This document shows positions 1 through 8,103 of a stretch of 21,692 nucleotides of DNA, piece after piece. Each line of letters starts with the position of its first letter. Positions within the stretch are counted from its first letter, which is position 1. Origin of the DNA: Bacteroidales bacterium (lineage in GTDB: Bacteria; Bacteroidota; Bacteroidia; Bacteroidales; ML635J-15); the NCBI GenBank assembly GCA_007130555.1, contig SLSH01000366.1:1-21692 (forward strand), read 5' to 3'. Made by a program: the position numbers and the translations under genes. A model generated the notes under the pieces. It had not been told where the DNA came from. It saw only the letters and a list, made by a program, of their open reading frames with translations, and did no database searches.

Positions 1-13
1 ATAATATTTTTAA

Positions 14-2464
14 ATGAAATATATTTTAACACTTTTATTTTCAATTGTTTTTATTTTTTCTTTTTCTCAGCATCGGCAAGGTAGAGGTGGTCAAACTAAT
101 CCTGAGGGTATAATACATGGTTATGTCTTGGAAAAAACAACCGGTAATCCTGTAGAATATGCCAATATAATTATTTATTCTCTCAGGGACAGTTCTATTG
201 TTACAGGCGGTATTACCGATATAAACGGAGCATTCAGAATTGACAAAATAAATTACGGAGGATATTTTATCGAAATTCAGTTTATTGGATTCGGGAAGCA
301 TATTATTCCCGAAATTCATTTAAATCGTAATAATAAAATAATAAATTTAGGAAAAATCGAAATAGAATTATCGGCAGAAATGCTGGATGAAGTACAGGTT
401 GATGCCCGTGTTGAACGAGTTGAATACAGATTAGACAGAAGAATAGTTAATGTAGGTCAGGACATTACTGCGGCAGGTGGTACGGCAGTTGATGCATTGG
501 AAAATGTGCCGGGAGTTCAGACAGATATTGATGATAATGTTTCTATAAGAGGAACCGAAAGTTTTCTGGTTTTAATTGACGGAAGACCTAGCCCTATGCA
601 AGGAAGCGAGGCATTGCAACAAATACCGGCAGAATCAATCGAAACAATCGAAATAATTACAAACCCCTCGGCAAAATACGACCCCGACGGAGTTGGCGGT
701 ATTATAAATGTAATGATGAAAAAAGACCGGAGATTAGGCTATAATGCACAAGTTTCAGCTAATTACGGTTCGTTTAATTCTTATGGAAGTGATTTTCTCG
801 TAAATATACGAAAAGAAAGACTTAACTTTTTTATTGGCGGTAATTATAATGATAGACGTAATAAAGGTATAGGAAGTGAAATCCGAAAAAGCTTTATTGG
901 CGGAGATACAGTATTTATAATCAATACCGAAAATGACAGGCAAAGAACAAGAAACTCAGGTTCAGCAAGAATTGGGTTAGACTACTATTTAAATGATAAT
1001 GAAATTCTGACTATTTCGGGAAGATATAATCTTTTTACTTTTGGAAGAGATTTAAACTCAACAGCACAAAGTTACTGGTACGACGGACAAAACGAATTCA
1101 ATCCGTACAACTACCTGACCGATAGCGATTTCGAAACCAACTGGAGTTATTTTGCAGGAGATATTAATTATATGAAAAAATTCTCCGACAACGGACACGA
1201 ACTACAAGTATATGCTAGTTATTCAACAAACTTCAGAGACCAAAAAAGCCTATTTACCGAACAAGAAATTGACGAAGATTTAGAACCTGTTGACAATATT
1301 ATTGATAATATTAGAACTACTGATGGCGGTGGAGGCAACAGACTTATCTCAAAATTAGATTATGAACTGCCCTTAAATGATAATTATAAAATAGAAACCG
1401 GATACCAAGTAAGAATTACAAACCGTGACAATGAATATAAATATCAAAAATTAGTCGGCTCAACATGGATTGACAATGATGATATGCATAATCCTTATTT
1501 ATACTCACAAAACATACAATCAGGATACTTATTGTTTTCTAGTACCGCCCAAAAATTCAAGTATATGTTAGGACTTAGAACAGAATATACAGACAGAGTT
1601 TTTGAACTTATAAAAACTCAGGAAACTATGCCTGCTTATAACAAATTTGATTTTTTTCCATCATTGCACGTATCTTACAAGTTTCCCAAAGACATGGAAG
1701 TAATGGCAAGCTACAGCAGAAGATTAAACAGACCAAGACCATGGCATCTGAATCCTGTACAGGATATAATTGACCCTAATAATGTAAGACGAGGAAATCC
1801 TTTATTAGAGCCTGAATACACAAATTCAATGGAACTAAATTTTCAAAAACGATTTGATAATAATTTTATATCATTTGAAGTATATTACAGGGAAACAAAT
1901 AATAAAATCGAAAGACAAGTTGCTGTAGATCCTGCAAATCCTGATATATTTATTTCGACCACCGAAAATATCGGAGAAAGTCTTAATACAGGTTCTGAAA
2001 TAATGACAAATTTATACCTTACAAAATGGTGGGATATAAATCTTAGCGGAAGTGTATATTACTACGAAATAAAAGATATTAATAATACTATTACATGGAG
2101 AACACGTATGAATAACTCTTTCAGAATTCCAAAAATAGGAACCAGATTACAATTCAGCGGTTTTTATAACGGTCCGTCAATAACATCACAAGGCAGAAGA
2201 GAAGCCATGTATATGTTTAATGCCGGTATCAGACAGGATTTTCTTGACAGAAAACTAAGCGTAAATTTAAGCATAAGAGATGTTTTTGATACAATGGGAC
2301 ACGAAATGATATATGAAACCGAAAATTTTTACTCACATCTGATAAGAGCAAGAAGAGGACCCACCTTTAATATTTCGGTTACATACAGAATGAACGATTT
2401 TAAATCGAGAAGAGAAAAAGGATTAGAAAACGGTGGAGGATATGGCGTTGATGATGAGATGTAG
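14..2464 (+). CDS. TonB-dependent outer-membrane receptor with CarboxypepD_reg-like domain
   Basis: Outer-membrane beta-barrel receptor of 816 residues that would take up a substrate using TonB/ExbBD energy; the substrate cannot be told from sequence. Residues 1-19 are a signal peptide (hydrophobic stretch ending SFSQ). Residues about 33-115 form a carboxypeptidase-regulatory-like beta-sandwich (GYVLEKTTGNPVEYANI, then TDINGAFRI). The plug follows at about 125-237, with the motifs ALENVPGVQ (161-169), SIRG (177-180), VLIDGRP (186-192) and a run ending in GGIINV. The rest is barrel, typical of the outer-membrane beta-barrel family receptors of Bacteroidota, and ends in VTYRM plus a Gly/Asp-rich tail. 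No SusD partner or sigma/anti-sigma pair lies beside it, so it is not a classical SusCD polysaccharide locus. The ATG lies 13 bases from the window edge, so its promoter is out of view. Family sure; substrate unknown. Confidence 0.93.
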   Translation: MKYILTLLFSIVFIFSFSQHRQGRGGQTNPEGIIHGYVLEKTTGNPVEYANIIIYSLRDSSIVTGGITDINGAFRIDKINYGGYFIEIQFIGFGKHIIPEIHLNRNNKIINLGKIEIELSAEMLDEVQVDARVERVEYRLDRRIVNVGQDITAAGGTAVDALENVPGVQTDIDDNVSIRGTESFLVLIDGRPSPMQGSEALQQIPAESIETIEIITNPSAKYDPDGVGGIINVMMKKDRRLGYNAQVSANYGSFNSYGSDFLVNIRKERLNFFIGGNYNDRRNKGIGSEIRKSFIGGDTVFIINTENDRQRTRNSGSARIGLDYYLNDNEILTISGRYNLFTFGRDLNSTAQSYWYDGQNEFNPYNYLTDSDFETNWSYFAGDINYMKKFSDNGHELQVYASYSTNFRDQKSLFTEQEIDEDLEPVDNIIDNIRTTDGGGGNRLISKLDYELPLNDNYKIETGYQVRITNRDNEYKYQKLVGSTWIDNDDMHNPYLYSQNIQSGYLLFSSTAQKFKYMLGLRTEYTDRVFELIKTQETMPAYNKFDFFPSLHVSYKFPKDMEVMASYSRRLNRPRPWHLNPVQDIIDPNNVRRGNPLLEPEYTNSMELNFQKRFDNNFISFEVYYRETNNKIERQVAVDPANPDIFISTTENIGESLNTGSEIMTNLYLTKWWDINLSGSVYYYEIKDINNTITWRTRMNNSFRIPKIGTRLQFSGFYNGPSITSQGRREAMYMFNAGIRQDFLDRKLSVNLSIRDVFDTMGHEMIYETENFYSHLIRARRGPTFNISVTYRMNDFKSRREKGLENGGGYGVDDEM

Positions 2465-2628
2465 TATGATTATACCAAAATTTTATTGTATTTAGACCAA
2501 AGAACAAATAGAATCTCAATTTTGTTAATGCCGGATAAAAAGTTCCCAAACGTACAAACCCTCTCGGTTACTGAGTCTGTCTAAACATCAACCCGAGCCG
2601 TTGTGCTAAGTTGCTTATGTACAGTTGA

Positions 2629-4257
2629 TTATTCAGTCATGAATGGATATTTAAAGTCTCTCGCAGGGATATACGTTTCTTTTATAGTTCTTGGACTTAC
2701 CCATCTTAATATATTCAAACTGCCTCCTGCCTTGTCATTCGTTCCGGAAGCTCTTGCGCCTCCAAATGGTTGCAATCCAACGGTAGCACCTGATGGTTTG
2801 TCATTAATGTAAAAATTTCCAGCAGCATATCTTAAAATTCTACAAGCTTGAATCATTGCATATTTGTCATTGGAAAAAATTGCACCGGTTAGTCCATAAG
2901 GAGAAGTTTGATTACAAAGATGAAGTGTTTTTTCATAATCTTCATCATTGTAAATAAATATTGTCATTACAGGACCAAAAATTTCTTCTTCCATTGTTTT
3001 GAACTTTGGATTATTTGTTAAAATAATTGTTGGTTCAATAAAATACCCAATAGTTTTATTTCCATTTCCGCCAAATAGTATTTCACACTCACTGGAATTT
3101 TTCGCATAGTCGATATAACTCATAATATTGTCAAAAGCATTTTCATCAATTACAGCATTCATGAAGTTCGAAAAATTTGTAACATCTCCCACTTTTATTT
3201 CTGAAGTCTGCTTTAACAAGCTGTTTTTAATTTCATTCCATAAAGATTGAGGGATATATGCTCTAGATGCAGCAGAACATTTTTGTCCTTGAAATTCGAA
3301 TGCACCTCTTATTATTGCTGTTGCAACTTCTGTTGGATTTGCTGAATTATGTGTAAAAATAAAGTCTTTCCCGCCAGTTTCTCCAACTATTTTAGGATAC
3401 GAAACATAATTAGTTAAATTTTCAGTAACTCCACGCCATAGGATATTAAATGTTGCGTTTGAGCCTGTAAAATGAATTCCCGCTAAGTCTTTATGATTTA
3501 AAACAGCTTGACCTATTAATGAACCAGAACCGGGAATAAAATTGATTACACCCGGAGGAAGACCTGCTTCTTCAAAAACTTTCATTAAGTAATAGTTTGA
3601 TAAAACTGATGTTTGAGCTGGTTTCCATACAGTAGTGTTACCCATTAAAACCGGAGACATATTCAAATTTGAGGCAATGGCTGTAAAATTGAAAGGAGAA
3701 ACCGTAAATACAAATCCTTCTAAAGGTCTGTATTCAAGTCTATTTAATTGTCCAAAATCTGATTTAGGTTGGTCGGTATAAATATGTGAAGCAAAATAAA
3801 CATTATATCTTAAAAAATCTATAACTTCACATGCAGAGTCAATTTCTGCCTGATATACATTTTTACTCTGTCCTAGCATAGTTGCGGTATTAAGCAAGAA
3901 TCTATATTTCTTAGAAATTAATTCAGCCGCTCTTAACATGATTGAAGATCTTTCAATCCATGAAATATTTTCCCATAATACCTTGGATGCTAAAGCACTT
4001 TCAATTGCAAGATTAATTTCTTTTTCAGATGCTTGGTGACTTATTCCAATTACCTTTTTATGATTATGAGGTATTGATATGTCTAAAGTTTTTCCAGTTT
4101 TGATTTCTTTCCCACCAATTATTAGGGGGATTTCAATAAAATCATTACTCATACGAGTAAGTTCTTTTTCAATTAGTTCTCTTTCATTGCTACCTTTTGA
4201 GTATTGCAAAATCTCCTCATTGGTAGGAGGCGAAAAGGTAAAAATAGCATTATTCAT
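2629..4257 (-). CDS. pruA: L-glutamate gamma-semialdehyde (1-pyrroline-5-carboxylate) dehydrogenase
   Basis: NAD-dependent aldehyde dehydrogenase that oxidises glutamate-5-semialdehyde (P5C) to glutamate, the second step of proline catabolism, in the cytoplasm. The 542-residue length is that of the stand-alone P5CDH family. Counting from the ATG, the active-site Glu lies in VGETGGKD (E293) and the nucleophile in FQGQKCSA (C327). The end of the protein, with PFGGARASGTNDKAGG and a final KETYIPARDF, is characteristic of P5CDH. An in-frame TTG two codons upstream (4263) would add two residues; I prefer the ATG at 4257. A TATCTTTG box on the minus strand at 4312-4319 would give a leader of about 50 nt. 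No proline dehydrogenase gene is in the window, so the partner enzyme must be elsewhere. Confident on function; the symbol follows common usage. Confidence 0.93.
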   Translation of the reverse strand: MNNAIFTFSPPTNEEILQYSKGSNERELIEKELTRMSNDFIEIPLIIGGKEIKTGKTLDISIPHNHKKVIGISHQASEKEINLAIESALASKVLWENISWIERSSIMLRAAELISKKYRFLLNTATMLGQSKNVYQAEIDSACEVIDFLRYNVYFASHIYTDQPKSDFGQLNRLEYRPLEGFVFTVSPFNFTAIASNLNMSPVLMGNTTVWKPAQTSVLSNYYLMKVFEEAGLPPGVINFIPGSGSLIGQAVLNHKDLAGIHFTGSNATFNILWRGVTENLTNYVSYPKIVGETGGKDFIFTHNSANPTEVATAIIRGAFEFQGQKCSAASRAYIPQSLWNEIKNSLLKQTSEIKVGDVTNFSNFMNAVIDENAFDNIMSYIDYAKNSSECEILFGGNGNKTIGYFIEPTIILTNNPKFKTMEEEIFGPVMTIFIYNDEDYEKTLHLCNQTSPYGLTGAIFSNDKYAMIQACRILRYAAGNFYINDKPSGATVGLQPFGGARASGTNDKAGGSLNILRWVSPRTIKETYIPARDFKYPFMTE

Positions 4258-4311
4258 ATTCAAAAAATTTTAAAATAAAACAATAGAGTTGCATAAAATT
4301 GCAATTAGACA

Positions 4312-4319
4312 CAAAGATA
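4312..4319 (-). promoter_or_regulatory. Bacteroidota -7 box for the P5C dehydrogenase gene
   Basis: On the minus strand this reads TATCTTTG, a full match to the Bacteroidota -7 consensus TAnnTTTG, about 55 nt before the ATG. I see no clear TTTG -33 box at the usual spacing, so this is half a promoter. Confidence 0.45.
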
Positions 4320-4347
4320 TATTTATTTTTGAATATTTATAGCTCCG

Positions 4348-4375
4348 CTCTCTCGGATTTGCAAATCCGAGAGAG
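4348..4375. repeat. Perfect 28-bp palindrome
   Basis: Two exactly complementary 14-nt arms meet with no loop: CTCTCTCGGATTTG at 4348-4361 and its complement at 4362-4375. It is GC-richer than its surroundings, has no following T-run, and sits upstream of both the dehydrogenase and the methyltransferase gene. A diverged relative (CTCGGATTTGCAA..CCGAG) forms the hairpin at 16214-16257, and a half copy lies at about 19293-19313, so it is the first module of a dispersed repeat. Confidence 0.8.
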
Positions 4376-4530
4376 TTGGGTATTGAATATCGAACAAAGA
4401 TTAACTATTTTTGATTTATGAATGAATGCATAAAATCATAATTTGTTATTCGTTAATCTTTGTTCATTATTTGGTTTTTCGAGATACCGCAAGATTTATT
4501 TATTTACAAAAATCTGACCCTGAATGCGGC

Positions 4531-4580
4531 GTACTGCGATGTACTGCGATGTACTGCGATGTACTGAGATGTACTGAGCT
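4531..4580. repeat. Five tandem 10-bp units (GTACTGCGAT)
   Basis: Units at 4531-4540, 4541-4550 and 4551-4560 are identical GTACTGCGAT. Units four and five (GTACTGAGAT, GTACTGAGCT) drift towards the 14-bp repeat that follows. The run lies inside copy 1 of the dispersed repeat and replaces the short spacer seen in copy 2. The copy number is likely to vary between strains. Confidence 0.9.
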
Positions 4581-4604
4581 TGTCGAAGTGAGCTTGTCGA
4601 AGTG
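4577..4604. repeat. Two tandem 14-bp units (AGCTTGTCGAAGTG)
   Basis: Exact tandem duplication at 4577-4590 and 4591-4604, overlapping the last 10-bp unit. The core GAGCTTGTCGAAGT is, as far as I recall, a frequent intergenic sequence in many bacterial genomes, where it gives spurious small ORFs with an ELVEVS peptide. Such an ORF (4426-4626) appears here and I do not accept it as a gene. Confidence 0.85.
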
Positions 4605-4607
4605 TGT

Positions 4608-4714
4608 CACAGATAATAACCCGTAACAAGCGGAGCGCCGGTACGGGTAACAAAAACACACATCACCCGTTTTGGCGGGAAATTTGCCTTTTTTTGCAAA
4701 TTTCGTGACAAAAC
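4608..4714. repeat. Dispersed intergenic repeat, copy 1 (3' modules)
   Basis: This stretch is closely related to 19355-19459. Shared blocks in the same order are CACAGATAATAACCCG, AAGCGGAGC, GCCGGTACGGGTA, AACACAC, then TTTTGGCGGGAAATTTGCC and GCAAATTTCGTGACAAAAC. It can form two hairpins: ACCCGT/ACGGGT (4618-4648) and GAAATTTGC/GCAAATTTC (4679-4704, loop of C and Ts). It has no open reading frame of its own. A 22-nt module at about 4500-4521 (TATTTACAAAAATCTGACCC) also belongs to the family. Confidence 0.85.
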
Positions 4715-4754
4715 GTAATCTTATAACAAATTAAAAAACAACTTAAATACACAG

Positions 4755-4786
4755 TTTGTTTATTTTACGAATTATGCTTTTATTTG
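4755..4786 (+). promoter_or_regulatory. Probable promoter of the FkbM methyltransferase gene
   Basis: TTTG at 4755-4758, 20 nt, then TTTATTTG at 4779-4786. The -7 box deviates from TAnnTTTG at one of its six fixed positions. Transcription would begin near 4793, leaving a leader of about 40 nt. The 570-nt gap before this gene (4264-4833) otherwise holds the dehydrogenase promoter and the repeats listed. Confidence 0.45.
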
Positions 4787-4833
4787 TATTTCTTTAAAAA
4801 TCCGAATGCAGTATTAACCTTTAAATATTGCTT

Positions 4834-5583
4834 ATGAAATTAATAAAAATATTACTGTTTAAAATTTTAAAAGTCAAAACATATTTAAGTATTGTAAGCA
4901 AAATTTATATATGCATAATTAATTTAGGCATAGGAAAAAAAAGCTATTCTGAAATATATTTTTTAAAAAAAATCATAAAAAAAGATGATGTTTGTATTGA
5001 TATAGGAGCAAATCTTGGGTATTACTCTTATTTTTTATCAAAATATTCGGGCAGGAACGGACATCTTTATGCAATAGAACCTGTTGATTTATTTGCGGAA
5101 ATATGGAAAAGAAACATGAAAAAATCAAAGTATAAAAACTATACTCTTTATCAGTATGCACTTGGGGATACCGAGAAAACGGTAAAAATGGGAACGCCCG
5201 TCATAAATGGAGTATTTCATCACGGAATGACAAAAATATTAGAAAATAATACAGACGAAAACTTAAGGATGCAAACTGATGTTGAAATGAGAAATCCTGA
5301 TGTGCTGTTTGAAAATATAAAAAAAATAGATTTTATAAAAGCCGATGCCGAGGGATATGAGCATATTATTTTTAAAAATATGCATAATACACTGGTAAAA
5401 CACAAACCGGCAGTTATTCAAACAGAACTTAGCGGTGAAGACAACAGAAAAAAAGTAATCGATTTTTTATCGGGTTTATCTTACAACCCTCATATTCTGA
5501 TAAACGGAAAATTATGCCCTGCAAGCAAAGACGATATGCAAAACCATAATAATGATTTTTATTTTATTTTAACGGAACTTTAA
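4834..5583 (+). CDS. FkbM family SAM-dependent methyltransferase
   Basis: Class I methyltransferase of 249 residues; FkbM-family enzymes usually O-methylate sugars, lipids or secondary metabolites. The SAM-binding motif I is CIDIGANLGYYS (about 54-65), followed by YAIEP (79-83), whose acidic residue would hold the ribose. The family motif near the middle reads DFIKADAEGYE (166-176), where most members have IKIDVEGYE, so the Asp is kept at a shifted spacing. The first 35 residues are Lys-rich and hydrophobic, as in other members, and are not a clear signal peptide. I chose the ATG at 4834 over a TTG two codons upstream. The gene stands alone between repeats and a convergent neighbour, with no glycosyltransferase or polysaccharide genes around it, so its acceptor is unknown. 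Confidence 0.85.
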   Translation: MKLIKILLFKILKVKTYLSIVSKIYICIINLGIGKKSYSEIYFLKKIIKKDDVCIDIGANLGYYSYFLSKYSGRNGHLYAIEPVDLFAEIWKRNMKKSKYKNYTLYQYALGDTEKTVKMGTPVINGVFHHGMTKILENNTDENLRMQTDVEMRNPDVLFENIKKIDFIKADAEGYEHIIFKNMHNTLVKHKPAVIQTELSGEDNRKKVIDFLSGLSYNPHILINGKLCPASKDDMQNHNNDFYFILTEL

Positions 5584-5692
5584 TTAGAGTTTGATTAAAA
5601 AATATTGAGAGACACCATTCAAAAAGTCTTTTTAGCCGTCAGGAAATAAACTGTTTAAAGTAAATACTTTGTGAGTTCATTTTATTCGGTTA

Positions 5693-6508
5693 TTATTTGT
5701 TTTTTCTGGTATAATCAATAAAAAAAGCTATTCCTGCGACCAATAATGCGCTTGCACCCAGCAATTCGATGGATTCTTCAACAAGCATATCCATAAGATA
5801 AAAATCTACTCTGGCAAATTCTTTAGCGTTTTCATAGATTAATTTGCTTTCATTATTGGTTATAAACAAAATATTCATAAAATATTTACCTGCCACATCG
5901 TAAAAAGCAACGCCGGTAACAGCTCTATAGGCAACTCCTGAAAAAGACAAAACCACAGCTATAGCATAATGTACATATCCTATAATAAGGTATTTACGTG
6001 TTTTAATATGATTCCAATAAACATCTCTGAATCTTACAGCCGCATATAACATGACAAATGCTATTGTTAAAAAATAGAGTAATTCAAATGTAGAACCGGC
6101 AAAACCATAAGTAGTTTCACCGGCTAATCTTTCTACATAATGCCTGAGAGAATGTCTGACATCACCGGCATCTTCTGCAAACATCAGAACAAGGCCAATT
6201 CCTATTACTATCCAAAACTTAAAAACTCTTTTATCACTACGTTCATAAGCTATTCCTGCATTTAAAATAAAAATTATCAAAGTCGTTCCTAAAATATACC
6301 ATTGCAAAGGAATTTCTACAGGTATTAAAAACCAATGATACCAGAAATAGGGTACCTCAAGCTTGTTGATTATAAAATCACGACTTTGGAAAATATTAAC
6401 AATATCAATCAGATAAACAGCTAAAAACGAAAGAAATAAAAATATTAAGGTTCCGTAAAAAATCCATACAGGATTGAACTTATACAGGGTTTTGTTTTCA
6501 GTGGTCAT
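5693..6508 (-). CDS. Uncharacterised polytopic inner-membrane protein
   Basis: A 271-residue membrane protein I cannot assign to a named family. About six hydrophobic segments are visible: 14-36, 66-86, 98-111, 140-159, 172-194 and 244-264. Charged, conserved-looking motifs sit at membrane edges: EDAGDVRHSLRHYVE (112-126) after the third helix, STFELLYF (139-146) in the fourth, and VEESIELLGASALL (243-256) in the last. Buried acidic residues and the His/Arg cluster suggest ion or metal handling or a sensory role, but this is inference. The large loop between segments five and six (about 195-243) is Phe/Tyr-rich. The gene has its own well-formed promoter (6561-6592) and converges with the FkbM gene, so it is probably a single-gene unit. 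Confidence 0.85.
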   Translation of the reverse strand: MTTENKTLYKFNPVWIFYGTLIFLFLSFLAVYLIDIVNIFQSRDFIINKLEVPYFWYHWFLIPVEIPLQWYILGTTLIIFILNAGIAYERSDKRVFKFWIVIGIGLVLMFAEDAGDVRHSLRHYVERLAGETTYGFAGSTFELLYFLTIAFVMLYAAVRFRDVYWNHIKTRKYLIIGYVHYAIAVVLSFSGVAYRAVTGVAFYDVAGKYFMNILFITNNESKLIYENAKEFARVDFYLMDMLVEESIELLGASALLVAGIAFFIDYTRKNK

Positions 6509-6560
6509 TTGAATTTATTTTACTATATACAAAAGTTTAATCTGACTTTTTTAACAAATA

Positions 6561-6592
6561 CAAAAATACATTTTTTATACTTAATTGACAAA
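6561..6592 (-). promoter_or_regulatory. Promoter of the membrane-protein gene
   Basis: Read on the minus strand: TTTG (6592-6589), 20 nt, then TATTTTTG (6568-6561). Both boxes of the Bacteroidota promoter match fully and the spacing is standard. The start would fall near 6555, about 45 nt before the ATG. The rest of 6509-6882 holds nothing else I can identify apart from the -7 box at 6858-6865. Confidence 0.7.
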
Positions 6593-6857
6593 AAGCAGAC
6601 TAAAAACTCCCGAATCGCTTAATGCAGTAGTTTTACAACAAACCGAAGATTACAAACAAAAACTTTTATGTCCACACAAGGTCATAAAGCACTATGCTGT
6701 TTGTCTTATATTATTCTTTTTTTATCTCTTCCGAATATACTTAGACAAACTAATTTGAAATGAAGTTTACATCCGGCGATAGCGGTCTTTCGAATATTTT
6801 TTTTGTTATTGCAATTTCTTTTTTGCCGGATATTAGTGATATAAAACAAAAATCCTT

Positions 6858-6865
6858 TAATTTTG
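6858..6865 (+). promoter_or_regulatory. -7 box for the M16 peptidase operon
   Basis: TAATTTTG matches TAnnTTTG. It lies 17 nt before the GTG at 6883 and inside the longer reading frame that opens at 6760, so it favours the downstream start. No TTTG -33 box is present at the usual distance. Confidence 0.4.
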
Positions 6866-6882
6866 CCAATAAATTTTTAGAA

Positions 6883-8100
6883 GTGTATAAAACGGGAGTA
6901 TTAAATAACGGAATAAGAATAATTCATAAGGAAGTTCGTTCAGATGTTGCTCATTGCGGATTTATTATAAATACAGGCTCAAGAGACGAAGGTGCAAATC
7001 AGCACGGCATGGCTCACTTTATTGAACACATGCTGTTTAAAGGCACAAAAAAAAGAAAAGCCTTTCATGTTTTAAGCAGGTTAGAAGATATTGGAGGCGA
7101 AATTGATGCTTATACAACAAAAGAAGAAACCTGTATTTCTGCCAGTTTTTTATGTGAGTTTTATGAAAGGACGATAGAACTTTTTAATGATGTTATTTTT
7201 AATTCGGTTTTTCCCGATAAAGAAATCGAAAAAGAAAAAGACATTATTTTTGATGAAATCAATTCATACAAAGACAGTCCCGCAGATTTAATATTTGACG
7301 AATTCGAAGAATTACTGTTTCAGGGACATCCGTTGGGATTAAATATTTTGGGAGATCAAAAAGATATTTCTAAATTTAACAAAAAGAGAATTTTCGATTT
7401 TATCAGAACAAATTATCATACCGACCAGATGGTTTTTTGCTCTATAGGTTGCATAAAATTTAATAAATTATTTGATTATTGCAATAAATATTTCGGACAA
7501 AATCATTCTAATTACAGGAAAACAAAAAGAATTTCAATTAAAAAATCCGATAAAAAAAGAATAATAAAAGACAAAGCTACTCATCAGGCTCATTGTATAA
7601 TCGGAACGCGGGCATATCCGCTTTATGAACCTAAAAGAAAAATATTATTACTAATTTCAAACCTGCTTGCCGGACCGGGAATGAATTCACGCCTGAATAT
7701 GATACTGAGAGAAAAACACGGAATATCATATACCGTAGAATCTTCATACATACTTTTTACCGATACGGGAAATTTCAATATATATTTCGGAACGGATAAA
7801 GATAAACTGGAAAAATGTCTGTTTCTTATTTATAAAGAACTGGAAAAACTGAAGAGTAATATTTTAGGACCTGTTCAGTTAAGTAAAACAAAAAAACAGG
7901 TTATCGGTCAACTGGCAATAAGTAATGAAATTAATTCCAATCAGCTTATTTCAATGGGTAAATCATTTTTGCTTTATAATAAAGTCAACAGTCTTAAAGA
8001 ATCGTATAAAGAAATAAATTCAATCACTGAAAAACAAATAATAGAGGTAGCTAACGAGATTTTTCAAAGAGATAATTTTTCTGAATTAATTTACAGATAA
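6883..8100 (+). CDS. M16 family zinc metallopeptidase (pitrilysin/processing-peptidase type)
   Basis: Zinc peptidase of about 405 residues, the size of the single-unit bacterial M16B enzymes related to mitochondrial processing peptidase. The inverted zinc motif is HFIEH, with the third ligand 76 residues on in IIFDEINSY, so the catalytic set H, E, H, E is complete. The second half carries the inactive-like M16 domain with NLLAGPGMNSRLNMILREKHGISYTV, the usual substrate-binding loop. The frame is open from an ATG at 6760, but the extra 41 residues are unlike the family. Relatives begin almost exactly at (M)YKTGVLNNGIRIIHK, which here starts with the GTG at 6883, just after a -7 box. The longer form would begin with a hydrophobic segment, so a membrane-anchored variant cannot be excluded. 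The O-methyltransferase follows 3 nt after the stop and is surely co-transcribed. Confidence 0.9.
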   Translation: MYKTGVLNNGIRIIHKEVRSDVAHCGFIINTGSRDEGANQHGMAHFIEHMLFKGTKKRKAFHVLSRLEDIGGEIDAYTTKEETCISASFLCEFYERTIELFNDVIFNSVFPDKEIEKEKDIIFDEINSYKDSPADLIFDEFEELLFQGHPLGLNILGDQKDISKFNKKRIFDFIRTNYHTDQMVFCSIGCIKFNKLFDYCNKYFGQNHSNYRKTKRISIKKSDKKRIIKDKATHQAHCIIGTRAYPLYEPKRKILLLISNLLAGPGMNSRLNMILREKHGISYTVESSYILFTDTGNFNIYFGTDKDKLEKCLFLIYKELEKLKSNILGPVQLSKTKKQVIGQLAISNEINSNQLISMGKSFLLYNKVNSLKESYKEINSITEKQIIEVANEIFQRDNFSELIYR

Positions 8101-8103
8101 AAT

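Noticed and set aside
14..2464. Polysaccharide-utilisation locus
   Set aside because: No SusD, glycoside hydrolase or regulator lies next to the TonB-dependent receptor.
2603..2812. 69-residue plus-strand reading frame at the end of the dehydrogenase gene
   Set aside because: Antisense to the well-conserved dehydrogenase C-terminus and without promoter or homology.
4531..4604. Possible CRISPR array
   Set aside because: Units of 10 and 14 bp are directly adjacent with no spacers, and no cas genes are present.
4426..4626. 66-residue plus-strand reading frame
   Set aside because: It is made largely of the 10-bp and 14-bp tandem repeats and dispersed-repeat sequence; the peptide only reflects the repeats.
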